NCBI GenBank assembly: GCA_029210625.1
Contig: JARGFU010000021.1
Span: forward strand, 1-64,000
DNA: 64,000 nt
Source: Deltaproteobacteria bacterium
GTDB taxonomy: Bacteria > Myxococcota > Myxococcia > SLRQ01
Direction of reading: 5' to 3'
The notes under the pieces are model-generated. The model was not told the origin of the DNA. It searched no databases and was given only the letters and a program-made list of their open reading frames with translations. The position numbers and the translations under genes were made by a program. Of this stretch, positions 1 through 7,778 are shown one piece after another. Positions within the stretch are counted from its first letter, which is position 1, and the number at the start of each line of letters is the position of its first letter.

Positions 1-901
1 TCGCCGGCGCGGCGGCGGGCGCGGCCCGGGGGGCCGGGGGCCGGGCCGCCTCGGGGGCGGCGGGGAGCTCCTCGGCCGCGGGAGCCTCGGGCTCGGCGTC
101 GGCCTCGGGGGCCTCCACCTCGGCCCCTGCCCCGGACGCCTCCGGGCGGACGGCCGGCGGGGCGTTGCCCTCGAGCTCGACCGCCTCGGGCTCGTCGTTG
201 CGGGCCGGCGGCGGCGCGGTCATGCCGGCCGACGCCCGGACCTTCGCGATGAAGGTGTCCAGGGACTTCACCTGCTCCCGGGCCTGGTTCACCAGGCGCT
301 CGCCGGTCTGGTCGTCGATGACGCCGGCGGCCCGGGCGCGGTCGAGGCGGCGGACCGCCTCGGCGATCCGGCCGGAGCCCTCCCGCAGGAGGTGCTCGGC
401 CTCGTAGAAGGCCACCTGGCCCTCGAGGGTCGCCAGGGCCTGCTCCTGGGCGATCGTGTAGGCCGGCAGGGTCTCCGCCCGGCGCAGGTAGGCGATGCCG
501 CGCTCGAGGCGGGAGGGGTCACCGCTCTGGATGCGGTCCCGGGCCCACTCGATGAGCAGGTCGAAGAGCGCCTGGTCGAGATCCGCCCGCTCGTTGAACG
601 AGGCCTTGCCCGCCTCGAAGCCCTCGGGGGGCAGCGGGATCGAGGCGTAGGCCTGGGCCAGCCGCGGCTCGTCCGGGGTGTAGGGCTTCTCCCCGACCGG
701 GAAGAAGATGCCCCGCTTCACCACCAGGTTGCCCTCCTCGGCCACCAGGAAGTAGCGGCGCGAGTTCTGCTGCGCCACGAAGTAGAGCAGCGCGAAGGTG
801 AGAGCGAGGAAGGCCAGGAGGATCGCCAGGCTCTTGAGGCGCTGCCCCCAGCCGCTGCTCCCACCCCCGGACTCCGAAACGCCAGTCTCCTCGTCGTACA
901 T
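1..901 (-). CDS. Single-pass membrane protein of unknown function (3' end beyond the window)
   Basis: The reading frame starts at an ATG at 901 and runs open to the left edge, so at least 300 residues are present and the C-terminus is missing. A short cytoplasmic N-terminus rich in Gly and Ser is followed by one hydrophobic segment at about residues 26-44 (SLAILLAFLALTFALLYFV). A soluble helical region with many Glu, Arg and Ala follows to about residue 225, and then a long Pro/Ala/Glu-rich tail of low complexity. The helical part has a repeat-like rhythm such as ERGIAYLRRAETLPAY, which recalls TPR-like packing, but I do not recognise a family. It lies 50 bases behind the diguanylate cyclase gene on the same strand, with a hairpin between them. 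Function unknown; coding status is well supported by the clean frame and third-position GC. Confidence 0.75.
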   Translation of the reverse strand, partial: MYDEETGVSESGGGSSGWGQRLKSLAILLAFLALTFALLYFVAQQNSRRYFLVAEEGNLVVKRGIFFPVGEKPYTPDEPRLAQAYASIPLPPEGFEAGKASFNERADLDQALFDLLIEWARDRIQSGDPSRLERGIAYLRRAETLPAYTIAQEQALATLEGQVAFYEAEHLLREGSGRIAEAVRRLDRARAAGVIDDQTGERLVNQAREQVKSLDTFIAKVRASAGMTAPPPARNDEPEAVELEGNAPPAVRPEASGAGAEVEAPEADAEPEAPAAEELPAAPEAARPPAPRAAPAAAPA

Positions 902-915
902 ACCTCTGGATTACT

Positions 916-944
916 CCCGGCCCTTTCCCAAGTAAAGGACCGGG
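916..944 (-). terminator. Hairpin between the GGDEF gene and the next gene
   Basis: Arms at 916-926 and 934-944 form an 11-base-pair stem with one G-T pair and a 7-base loop. It lies 7 bases after the stop of the diguanylate cyclase gene. No run of T follows on the minus strand, so it may be a weak terminator or an mRNA-stabilising hairpin. Confidence 0.5.
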
Positions 945-951
945 CCTCTTC

Positions 952-1950
952 CTAGCGAGCCACGACGACCTGGTTGCGCCCTCCCTCCTTGGCCTCGTAG
1001 AGCGCCTTATCGGCGCGGCGGATGAGGGCCGCGGCGTCGTCGCCCGCCCCCGAGGCCTGGGCCACGCCCGCGCTCACCGTCAGGCGCAGCGCCCCCCGCT
1101 CCGTCTCGATGGGGGTCTCCGCGACCCGCTGCCGGATCCGATCCGCGACCCGCCAGCCGCCCTCCCGGTCGGTGTTGGGGAGGAGGAGGATGAACTCCTC
1201 TCCGCCGTAGCGCACGACCACGTCGATCTCCCGGACGAGGTCGCTGGTGATCCGCACGACGGCGCGCAGCACCTCGTCCCCCACGGGGTGCCCGTGGGTG
1301 TCGTTGACCTGCTTGAAGTGGTCGATGTCGAGCATGATCAGCGAGAGGGGCTGATCGTAGCGCAGCGCCCGATCCATCTCGGCGGGGAAGCGCTCGGAGA
1401 GGTACTGGCGATTGTAGGCGAGGGTCAGGGCGTCGGTGACGGCGAGCCGGTAGAGGCGCGCATTCTCCAGGTCGCGCACCACCGAGGAGGCGAGGAACTC
1501 CATCATCGACTCGTGCTCGGCCGTGAAGGCCTCCGCGTCCTGGCTGGAGGCGGTGATGACACCGATGACCCTCCCCGCCGCCTCGAGGGGCACGCAGACC
1601 ATGCCCCGCTGGGCCCGGCCGAGGCCGAGATCCTTGAAGCGCGGATCGACCGGGGCGTCCCCCACCCGCGCCGACTCCCCCTTCTCGGCCACCCAGCCGG
1701 CGATGCCCTCGCCGCGCCGGAAGCCGATCTTCTGGACCTCGTCGTCGGTGAAGCCGTGGGCGGCCCGACAGAGGAGCGCCTCGCCGGACTGATCGAAGAG
1801 CAGCACCGAGGCGGTCTCGACCTGCGCGACCTTCGCGGCAGCCTCCGCGATGTCCTCGAGCGCGGACTCGAGGGACTCACCCTGGTTCAGCCGCCGGGAG
1901 ACCTCGTAGAGGATCCGGAAGACCTCGCGCCGTGAGGAGCGATCAGTCGT
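952..1950 (-). CDS. GAF domain diguanylate cyclase (GGDEF)
   Basis: Makes cyclic di-GMP from two GTP. An N-terminal GAF sensor domain (about residues 20-165) leads into a GGDEF domain (about 172-330). The active-site signature reads GGEEF, preceded by YNRQYL and DIDHFKQVND; the inhibitory I-site RxxD (REID) sits exactly five residues before GGEEF, so product inhibition is expected. The start is a problem: the first ATG, GTG or TTG is a GTG at 1806, but the frame upstream to 1950 encodes a convincing GAF N-terminus (RILYEVSRRLNQGESLESAL). The only start-like position with a good ribosome site is an ACG at 1950, six bases after AGGAGG, overlapping the end of hpt by 8 bases. I therefore extend to 1950; the conservative alternative is 952-1806. 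No membrane segment, so cytosolic. Confidence 0.88.
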   Translation of the reverse strand, partial: TTDRSSRREVFRILYEVSRRLNQGESLESALEDIAEAAAKVAQVETASVLLFDQSGEALLCRAAHGFTDDEVQKIGFRRGEGIAGWVAEKGESARVGDAPVDPRFKDLGLGRAQRGMVCVPLEAAGRVIGVITASSQDAEAFTAEHESMMEFLASSVVRDLENARLYRLAVTDALTLAYNRQYLSERFPAEMDRALRYDQPLSLIMLDIDHFKQVNDTHGHPVGDEVLRAVVRITSDLVREIDVVVRYGGEEFILLLPNTDREGGWRVADRIRQRVAETPIETERGALRLTVSAGVAQASGAGDDAAALIRRADKALYEAKEGGRNQVVVAR

Positions 1951-2494
1951 GGCGAGCCTCCTTCTTCAGGACCCCGATGAAGGGGAGGTTGCGATAGCGC
2001 TCGGCGAAGTCCAGCCCGTACCCGACCACGAAGGCGTCGGGGATGGTGAAGCCGAGGAAGTCGATCTCGATCTTGTGGATCGCGCGGGAGGGCTTCTCGA
2101 GGAGGCTGCAGACCTTCAGGCTGGTGGGGTGCCGCGACTTCAGGTTGTCCAGCAGGTACTCCATCGTCAGCCCGGTATCGACGATGTCCTCGACCACCAG
2201 CACGTGGCGACCCTCGATGGGCTTGGAGAGGTCCTGGGTGATCCGCACCACGCCGGAGGACTTCGTCGAGTCGCCGTAGGAGGAGACGCCGATGAAGTCG
2301 ATCGCCAGCGGGAGATCGATGTGGCGGGCGATGTCCGCCGCGAAGACGAACGAGCCCTTCAAGATCACGATCAGGGTGAGGGGTTGGCCCTGGTAGGTCT
2401 CGGTGATCTCCTTGCCCAGCTCCGCGAGGCGCTCCCGGATCTGCTCCTCGGTGATCATGGACTCGACGTCCTGGCTCAGTCGCTCGAGGGTCAT
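1943..2494 (-). CDS. hpt: Hypoxanthine phosphoribosyltransferase
   Basis: Converts hypoxanthine (and often guanine) plus PRPP to IMP/GMP in purine salvage. At 183 residues it has the family's usual size. The PRPP-binding loop VLVVEDIVDTGLTM is intact, as is the flexible-loop region GVSSYGDSTKSSG and the C-terminal DFLGFTIPDAFVVGYGLDF base-binding segment. The ATG at 2494 has AGAAGGAG as ribosome site. It is the third gene of a tdk-upp-hpt salvage operon, 17 bases after upp, and its 3' end overlaps the diguanylate cyclase frame. Confidence 0.96.
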   Translation of the reverse strand: MTLERLSQDVESMITEEQIRERLAELGKEITETYQGQPLTLIVILKGSFVFAADIARHIDLPLAIDFIGVSSYGDSTKSSGVVRITQDLSKPIEGRHVLVVEDIVDTGLTMEYLLDNLKSRHPTSLKVCSLLEKPSRAIHKIEIDFLGFTIPDAFVVGYGLDFAERYRNLPFIGVLKKEARHD

Positions 2495-2511
2495 GGCTGC
2501 TCCTTCTCTCT

Positions 2512-3309
2512 TCAGAACTCTGCGTTGTTCATCAGCTCGCCGAAGCCACCGCCGCCCGGCACGATGTACTGGCGATCGTCGAGGCCCCGCTCCTCGTCCC
2601 AGCGCTCGCCGGGCCGGCAGGCCAGCACGTCCTCCGGCGAGAGCCCGCGGTCGAGGCGCAGGGCGTAGATCGGCACCTCCGGGTGGAGGCCGGTGATCTT
2701 CTTCAGGTACTCCGGCGTGACGATGAGGTGCAGGGCGACCAGCCCTCTGGGCGTGCCCTCGACCTCGTTCTGGTAGATGTCGATCGCCCGCGCCATCGAG
2801 CCGCCGGTGGCGGCCATGGGATCCGGGAAAAGCACCATCGCCCCCTCGACCCCGCCGCCGATCTTCGAGCCGTGGACGCTGGTGCCGGTCACCTGCCCCT
2901 TCTCGTCGGTGACGCGGTTCATCACCACGTGGTCCTGCCGGATCAGCTCCGGGTCGATCACGGTGTGCAGCACGTCGAAGGCGACCTGCGAGGGAAGGGT
3001 CCCGGCTCGGGCGACGTTCACGGTGATCGTGCGGGTGCGCCGGTCGATGATCTCGTGGCGCAGCACCGCCCGCGGCTCCGAGGCCGCCATCCGGGTGGGC
3101 CAGTCGATCCGGGTGCGGGGGAACTCCTTCACCAGCGCCGCGCGCACCAGGCCCTCGTAGCAGGCGGAGATCAGCCGGTTCATCTCGGGCTGCACCGTCT
3201 CGGGCACGCAGGCCCGGGCCAGGAGGGAGCGCAGGTAGGGGTCGGCCAGGATGTGCACCTGGCTTCCGTAGGCGTGATCTTCCTCGGCGAGGATGCAGGG
3301 CGGGTTCAA
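2512..3309 (-). CDS. upp: Uracil phosphoribosyltransferase family protein, with insertions
   Basis: Probably makes UMP from uracil and PRPP. The PRPP-binding motif appears as LFPDPMAATGGSM and the uracil-binding C-terminal motif as DDRQYIVPGGG, both at the expected positions. At 265 residues it is clearly longer than the roughly 210 residues of ordinary Upp: it has an extended N-terminal half and an insert of about 18 residues just before the YIVPG motif (around PEDVLACRPGERW). The start is a TTG at 3309 that shares four bases with the tdk stop (TTGA) and has AAGGAGG six bases upstream. The family call is firm; substrate specificity of this long variant is inferred. Confidence 0.85.
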   Translation of the reverse strand: MNPPCILAEEDHAYGSQVHILADPYLRSLLARACVPETVQPEMNRLISACYEGLVRAALVKEFPRTRIDWPTRMAASEPRAVLRHEIIDRRTRTITVNVARAGTLPSQVAFDVLHTVIDPELIRQDHVVMNRVTDEKGQVTGTSVHGSKIGGGVEGAMVLFPDPMAATGGSMARAIDIYQNEVEGTPRGLVALHLIVTPEYLKKITGLHPEVPIYALRLDRGLSPEDVLACRPGERWDEERGLDDRQYIVPGGGGFGELMNNAEF

Positions 3310-3926
3310 GAGTCCTCCTTCAGGCCCAGGGTACCCTGGGCGTCGTCGTGGCGTGGGGTCGCGGTGGCCCCGGCGGGGTCGAAGCAGGCCCGGCAGCGGG
3401 CCTCGTAGGCATCGGAGGCGCCGACCACCACCCGGTGCTTGTCGGCCACCAGGCGCTGGGAGCGGCCGGCCGGCTTGCCGCAGACCACGCAGATGGCGAG
3501 CTGCTTGGTGACGTACTCGGCCACCGCCAGGATGGCGGGCATCGGGTCGAAGGGCACGCCCCGGTAGTCCTGGTCGAGGCCGGCGACGATCACCCGGATG
3601 CCCCGGCCGGCGATCTGCTCGCAGACCTCGAGGAGCTCGGGCCCGAAGAACTGGGCCTCGTCGATGGCCACCACCTGCACGCCCTCCTCGAGCTTGCTCA
3701 GGATGGCCTCGGCGTCCTCGACGGGGGTCGACTCGATGGAGAGCTGGTTGTGGGAGACCACCTTCCGCTCGTGGTAGCGGACGTCGATGGCCGGCTTGAA
3801 GATCTGGAGCTTCAGTCGAGCGATCTGCGCGCGGGTGACCCGCCGGATGAGCTCCTCGGTCTTCCCCGAGAACATCGGTCCACAGATCACCTCGATCCAG
3901 CCCGTGTCGCCTCGCTCGGGGTGCAT
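3306..3926 (-). CDS. tdk: Thymidine kinase
   Basis: Phosphorylates thymidine to dTMP with ATP. The P-loop GPMFSGKTEELIRR opens the protein, the Walker-B-like segment VVAIDEAQFFG and the lasso segment VAGLDQDYRGVPFDPM follow, and zinc-ribbon cysteines are seen at CVVCGKP and CRACF. The 206-residue length fits type II (TK1-like) enzymes. It is the first gene of the salvage operon; a promoter with a perfect TTGACA box lies immediately upstream, leaving almost no leader. Stop and upp start overlap by four bases. Confidence 0.96.
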   Translation of the reverse strand: MHPERGDTGWIEVICGPMFSGKTEELIRRVTRAQIARLKLQIFKPAIDVRYHERKVVSHNQLSIESTPVEDAEAILSKLEEGVQVVAIDEAQFFGPELLEVCEQIAGRGIRVIVAGLDQDYRGVPFDPMPAILAVAEYVTKQLAICVVCGKPAGRSQRLVADKHRVVVGASDAYEARCRACFDPAGATATPRHDDAQGTLGLKEDS

Positions 3927-3934
3927 GGCGCCGC

Positions 3935-3963
3935 TTGATTCCAGGGCTCCGGACCGGTGTCAA
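3935..3963 (-). promoter_or_regulatory. Promoter of the tdk-upp-hpt operon
   Basis: On the minus strand TTGACA (3963-3958) and AATCAA (3940-3935) are separated by 17 bases. The -10 box ends 8 bases before the tdk ATG, so transcription would start at or next to the start codon. Confidence 0.55.
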
Positions 3964-4015
3964 CCCGGCCGTTCGGACGCGGGGGCCGCGGGGAGCGGCC
4001 TTGGGCCTCCCGAAG

Positions 4016-5221
4016 TCAGCGGAAACGCAGGTAGGAGGCCAATAGCTCCCGAACGAGGGCGGTCAGGGAGAGGCCGTGCTTCTCTGCCATCTCCTTGAGG
4101 ATCTCGTAGTCCGAGGTCTTCAGGCGCAGCGGCACGACCATGGTCGATCCGCTGGTGGCCTCCCGCTCGCCGTCCGGATCCACCTCCAGTCCGTCGGCGT
4201 CGGGGACCTCGCTGGCGTCCTCGTCCTCGTCCGCCTCCTCCACCGGCAGGGGCGCCCCCTCGGTGAGCAGCCGGCGCCGCTCGGCCTCCAGCTCGTCGGA
4301 GAAGAGCTGCTTGAGGAAGTTCGCCAGGTGGATGTTCGAGGGGGTGAACTCGTACTCGGCGAGGAACTGGTCGATGTCGTACTGCATCTCCCAGGCGGTC
4401 TGGTAGCGCTTCTCCCGGTCCTTCTCGAGGGCCTTCATCAGGATGCGCTCGACCCCCTCGGGGACGTCGGCCTTGAAGTAGCTCGGCGCGTAGATCTTCC
4501 CCTCGGAGATCGACTTGAGGATCGCCACCTCGTTGTCGCCGGTGAAGAGCTTCAGATCGGTGATCCACTCGTAGAGGACCACGCCGAGGGAGAAGATGTC
4601 CGAGCGGGCGTCGAGGGACTTCCCCACCACCTGCTCGGGCGACATGTAGGAGAGCTTGCCCTTGATCTCGCCGGCCCGGGTCTGCTCGACCTGGGTGGCC
4701 GCCTTGGCGATGCCGAAGTCGAGGATCTTCACCGTGCCATCGAAGGAGACGAAGATGTTCTCGGGCGTCACGTCGCGGTGGACGATGTTCAGGGGGTTCC
4801 CGTAGACGTCGGTCTTCTGGTGCGCGTAGTAGAGCCCCTCGCAGACGCTCGAGGCGATCTTCAGCGCGTAGACCATCGGGAAGGGGATCCCCATGGAGTC
4901 GGCCTTCGGGATCACGCGCCGCATGTCGCGCCCGAAGATGTACTCCATGGCGATGAAGAAGGTGTCGCCGATCTTGCCGAGGTCGTAGATCTGCGCGATC
5001 GACGGATGCGAGAGCTGCGCGGCCAGCTTCGCCTCGTGCAGGAACATGTTCACGAAGCTCTGCTGCTTCGAGAGGTGCGGCCGGATCCTCTTGATGACGA
5101 TCGTCTTCTCGAAGCCCTCGAGGCCGGCCTGCCGGGCGAGAAAGATCTCGGCCATGCCGCCGACCGCGATCCGGTCGATCAGCGTGTACTTTCCGTACCT
5201 TACGCCCTTCTTACGCGCCAC
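4016..5221 (-). CDS. Ser/Thr protein kinase with a C-terminal ribbon-helix-helix-like domain
   Basis: A Hanks-type kinase of 401 residues. The kinase domain (about 9-290) has the glycine loop, the ATP-binding Lys in VIKRI (about 44), HRDVTPEN catalytic loop (about 148), DFG (about 168) and SPEQ. An acidic linker with runs of Glu and Asp (about 315-350) joins it to a 43-residue tail (PLRLKTSDYEILKEMAEKHG, then LSLTALVRELL) with the strand-helix-helix pattern of CopG/Arc-type DNA-binding proteins. There is no membrane segment, unlike most kinases of this type. I place the start at the GTG at 5221; an in-frame TTG at 5260 would add 13 residues of no obvious value. The kinase call is firm; DNA binding by the tail is inferred from pattern only. 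It follows a degenerate receiver gene on the same strand. Confidence 0.92.
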   Translation of the reverse strand: MARKKGVRYGKYTLIDRIAVGGMAEIFLARQAGLEGFEKTIVIKRIRPHLSKQQSFVNMFLHEAKLAAQLSHPSIAQIYDLGKIGDTFFIAMEYIFGRDMRRVIPKADSMGIPFPMVYALKIASSVCEGLYYAHQKTDVYGNPLNIVHRDVTPENIFVSFDGTVKILDFGIAKAATQVEQTRAGEIKGKLSYMSPEQVVGKSLDARSDIFSLGVVLYEWITDLKLFTGDNEVAILKSISEGKIYAPSYFKADVPEGVERILMKALEKDREKRYQTAWEMQYDIDQFLAEYEFTPSNIHLANFLKQLFSDELEAERRRLLTEGAPLPVEEADEDEDASEVPDADGLEVDPDGEREATSGSTMVVPLRLKTSDYEILKEMAEKHGLSLTALVRELLASYLRFR

Positions 5222-5312
5222 GGAGGCAGCATACCGGCCACCTTCGGCCCCGGGCAACAAAGCGGCCCGGCGCCGCCGGGTGAGACGGCCTCTCTCGACC
5301 CCGGCTGCCCGA

Positions 5313-5753
5313 TCAGAAGTGCATGCGGTGTTCGACCAGCGGACCGCGCGCCAGGGCGGCCTCCCGCAGGAGGGCGCCGAGGTCGCCGGCCTTGAGCGGA
5401 TGCTCGAGCGCGGTGACGGGATGCATGGCCAGGGTCGCCCGCAGCAGGGGCGTCAGCTCGTCACAGACCACTGCGACGGTCGGCGCGTGCTTCCAGCTGC
5501 GGATCATCCTCGAGAGGTCCTCGTGGATCGCCCGGCCATCTGCCCCGCTCGAGAGCAGGACGAGATCGATCTCCGGCTCGTTGTCGAGGGCCTCCCGGGC
5601 CTCTTCTGCATCCCGCACCCAGCGCGTCTCCACCCACTCGTCGAGGCGGCGCAGTGCCATCTTTATCAGTACCAGGTACACCTTCCGGTGTTCCACGACC
5701 ATCACGCGACGTCGAACGATCAACTTCGTATCCCCCGAAAGCGATCGGTTCAT
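5313..5753 (-). CDS. Degenerate response-regulator receiver-like protein
   Basis: About 146 residues with the alternating strand/helix layout of a receiver domain: RRVMVVEHRKVYLVLIKMAL, then EIDLVLLSS, PTVAVVCDE and a final EHPLKAGDL that resembles the conserved Lys-Pro region. The usual acidic pair at the end of strand 1 is reduced to VEH and the phospho-accepting Asp at the end of strand 3 is replaced by Ser, so phosphorylation is not expected. It may be a pseudo-receiver used for protein binding. The ATG at 5753 is chosen; an ATG at about 5705 (MVVEH) is possible. It lies between a PEGA protein gene and the kinase-RHH gene on the same strand. Confidence 0.7.
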   Translation of the reverse strand: MNRSLSGDTKLIVRRRVMVVEHRKVYLVLIKMALRRLDEWVETRWVRDAEEAREALDNEPEIDLVLLSSGADGRAIHEDLSRMIRSWKHAPTVAVVCDELTPLLRATLAMHPVTALEHPLKAGDLGALLREAALARGPLVEHRMHF

Positions 5754-5842
5754 TCGATTCAACAGACGCCCCGAGGGTAGCAAGGCGGTCGGGGCCCCGA
5801 ACAGCGGGGCCGGATCCCCAGGGGAGGATCCCCGCGTGCAAA

Positions 5843-5864
5843 GATCCGCCGTTCGCGGCGGATC
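5843..5864 (-). terminator. Rho-independent terminator after the PEGA protein gene
   Basis: A perfect 9-base-pair stem (5843-5851 with 5856-5864) closed by a 4-base loop is followed by TTT on the minus strand. It lies 21 bases after the stop at 5885. A second inverted repeat (GGCCCC/GGGGCC at 5793-5811) lies further on. Confidence 0.7.
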
Positions 5865-5884
5865 CGAACACGATCGTCAGCCGT

Positions 5885-6805
5885 TCAGAAGCGCAGGGCC
5901 GAGAGCGCATCGTAGGTCTCCCGGTCGCGGGTCTGGTTGTAGAGGTCGCGCTGCTCCTTGAAGTCGGCCGCGGTCGCGTCCGCCTTGAGGTGGAAGTACC
6001 CGCCGGCCCCGAGGGCGACCACCGTCGCGCCCGCCGAGATCCAGGCGCCGAGCCGCATCCGCTTCGCCGACTTGGCGTAGGACTCGAGGAAGTCGGGCGA
6101 GGGCACCATCTGCACGCCACGGGCGACGGTCTCGTCCACCTTCACGACCACCTGCTCCTTGGCGGTGATGAAGCCGGTCTTCTCCACCTCGACGAGGTGC
6201 ACGCCGGCCGGGACCTTCTGCTCGCCCAGGGGGCTGACCCCGACGATCCGGCCGTCGATCTTCACCGACGAGCCGGGCTCGCTCACCGAGATGATCAGGG
6301 AGCCCAGGCGCCCCTCGAGGGCCTTGGAGAGGAGCTGCACCGTGGCGTTCGGGACCTCGTCGATGAGGCCGCCCGCGTCGCCCTTGACCGTGCGGCTGAC
6401 GCGGTTGAGCACCTTGGCCTTGGCGACCTCCATCAGGACGAGATCGAGGATGGTCTGCTCGCCGACCTTCTTGAGGCCGCCCTGGATCATGTAGTCGGCG
6501 CCCAGCGCGCCGCCGATCTCGGCCAGGCAGCTCTCCGAGTCGACGCCGCAGAGCTGCTTCTGGGCCTCGAGGGAGAGGAGCGCCCGGATGTCGGCGCCGC
6601 TGATGACCGAGAAGGCCTCGGTGTCCCTCGCGGCGCGCGCGACCGAGGCGCTGACCACGCTCACGAGATCCTCGGAGACGCCGCCGCCCTTGAGATCCAT
6701 CACCGCGAGCTGCGGCAGCTCCTCGGCGGAGGCCGGCCGCACCGGCGTCACCAGACCGACCAGCGCGAGGCCGGCCACGACGAGACGTCCCATCCTGATC
6801 TGCAT
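5885..6805 (-). CDS. Secreted PEGA-domain protein with a TolB/CsgG-like N-terminal domain
   Basis: A signal peptide (residues 1-27, ending ASAEE) leads to a domain of about 130 residues (LPQLAVMDLKG, then a VISGADIRALL helix and an ALGADYMIQGGL strand) with the layout of the periplasmic TolB N-terminal or CsgG fold. A PEGA domain follows at about 167-235, with the typical GSSVKIDGRIVGVSPL segment. A hydrophobic segment at about 250-270 (LGAWISAGATVVALGAGGYF) could anchor it in the membrane. The ATG at 6805 has GGGGGAGG as ribosome site, and a TAGGAT box lies about 45 bases upstream. Proteins of this layout are common in Myxococcota next to kinases; the precise role is unknown. Confidence 0.85.
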   Translation of the reverse strand: MQIRMGRLVVAGLALVGLVTPVRPASAEELPQLAVMDLKGGGVSEDLVSVVSASVARAARDTEAFSVISGADIRALLSLEAQKQLCGVDSESCLAEIGGALGADYMIQGGLKKVGEQTILDLVLMEVAKAKVLNRVSRTVKGDAGGLIDEVPNATVQLLSKALEGRLGSLIISVSEPGSSVKIDGRIVGVSPLGEQKVPAGVHLVEVEKTGFITAKEQVVVKVDETVARGVQMVPSPDFLESYAKSAKRMRLGAWISAGATVVALGAGGYFHLKADATAADFKEQRDLYNQTRDRETYDALSALRF

Positions 6806-6879
6806 GATCTTCCTCCCCCGAAAGAGGCGAATTCGAACGCGAATCCTAGCATGACTCTTCCAAGCGGGGGCCCAGCGAA

Positions 6880-6885
6880 TAGGAT
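6880..6885 (+). promoter_or_regulatory. Putative -10 box (TAGGAT) of a leaderless transcript
   Basis: TAGGAT ends six bases before the GTG start of the prenyltransferase gene and no ribosome site lies between, so transcription would begin at the start codon. No convincing -35 box is visible. Confidence 0.4.
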
Positions 6886-6891
6886 GCCGAC

Positions 6892-7761
6892 GTGCTGATC
6901 GCGCTGCTGCGGGCCCTCCGGCCGACCCACTGGTCCAAGAACGCCTTCGTGCTGGCGCCCCTGCTCTTCGCGCGGCGCTGGGAGGACGGCCCCTCGGTCC
7001 AGCTGGCGCTGCTCGCCCTGGGGCTCTGGTGTGCCGCGGCCAGCGCCGTCTACCTCTTCAACGACGTCCGGGACCGCGAGGAGGATCGGCTCCACCCGCT
7101 GAAGAAGCTGCGCCCGGTGGCCGCTGGCGCCCTGCCGGTCCCCGTGGCCCTCGGCGCGGCCGCCCTGCTGGCCGCGGGCGCCCTGCTCCTGGGCTGGCTC
7201 TTCCTGGCGCCCACGGTGGGGGTCGGGCTCGGGGCCTACCTCCTCTTGAACCTGGCCTACAGCCTCCACCTCAAGAAGATCCCCTACCTCGACGTCTCGA
7301 TGGTGGCCGCCGGCTTCGTCCTGCGGGTCTTCACCGGCGCCGTCGCCATCGCGGTGCCGGCCTCGCCCTGGCTCCTCACCTGCGCCGCGGGCCTGGCGCT
7401 CTTCCTCGCCCTGGCCAAGCGCCGGGCCGAGCTGGCCCGGACCCGGGAGACCGACGCCTCGGCCCGCAAGGCCGTGCAGTCCTACGATCTGGGCCGCCTC
7501 GACCTGCTCTGCCGGGTGATGGCCCTGGTGAACACCGTGGCCTATGGGGCCTACGGCATCTCCCCCACCACCGTCTCCCACATCGGTGACGCGCGGATGG
7601 CCCTCACCCTCCCCTTCGTGGCCCTGGGGCACTGGCGCTACCTCCACCTCCTGAAGAAGGGCGAGGGCGAGGATCCCACCCGCCTGGCCCGCAAGGATCC
7701 CTTCCTCCTCTGCATCACCCTGGGCTGGGTGATCGCCTGCGCTCTTCTCCTCGCGCTCTGA
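6892..7761 (+). CDS. UbiA-family prenyltransferase, decaprenyl-phosphate phosphoribosyltransferase-like
   Basis: A 289-residue polytopic membrane protein with about eight hydrophobic segments. The first UbiA aspartate motif is NDVRDREEDRLHPLKK (about residue 62) and the loop IPYLDVSMVAAGFVLRVFTG matches the second. The opening RPTHWSKNAFVLAPLLF and the motif spacing are those of the subgroup that transfers phosphoribose from PRPP to polyprenyl phosphate (as in arabinan precursor synthesis), rather than of quinone-making UbiA. The start is a GTG at 6892. No other gene of an arabinose or DPA pathway is nearby, so the end product here is uncertain. Confidence 0.85.
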   Translation: MLIALLRALRPTHWSKNAFVLAPLLFARRWEDGPSVQLALLALGLWCAAASAVYLFNDVRDREEDRLHPLKKLRPVAAGALPVPVALGAAALLAAGALLLGWLFLAPTVGVGLGAYLLLNLAYSLHLKKIPYLDVSMVAAGFVLRVFTGAVAIAVPASPWLLTCAAGLALFLALAKRRAELARTRETDASARKAVQSYDLGRLDLLCRVMALVNTVAYGAYGISPTTVSHIGDARMALTLPFVALGHWRYLHLLKKGEGEDPTRLARKDPFLLCITLGWVIACALLLAL

Positions 7762-7778
7762 ACGAGGCAGACTTCCGC

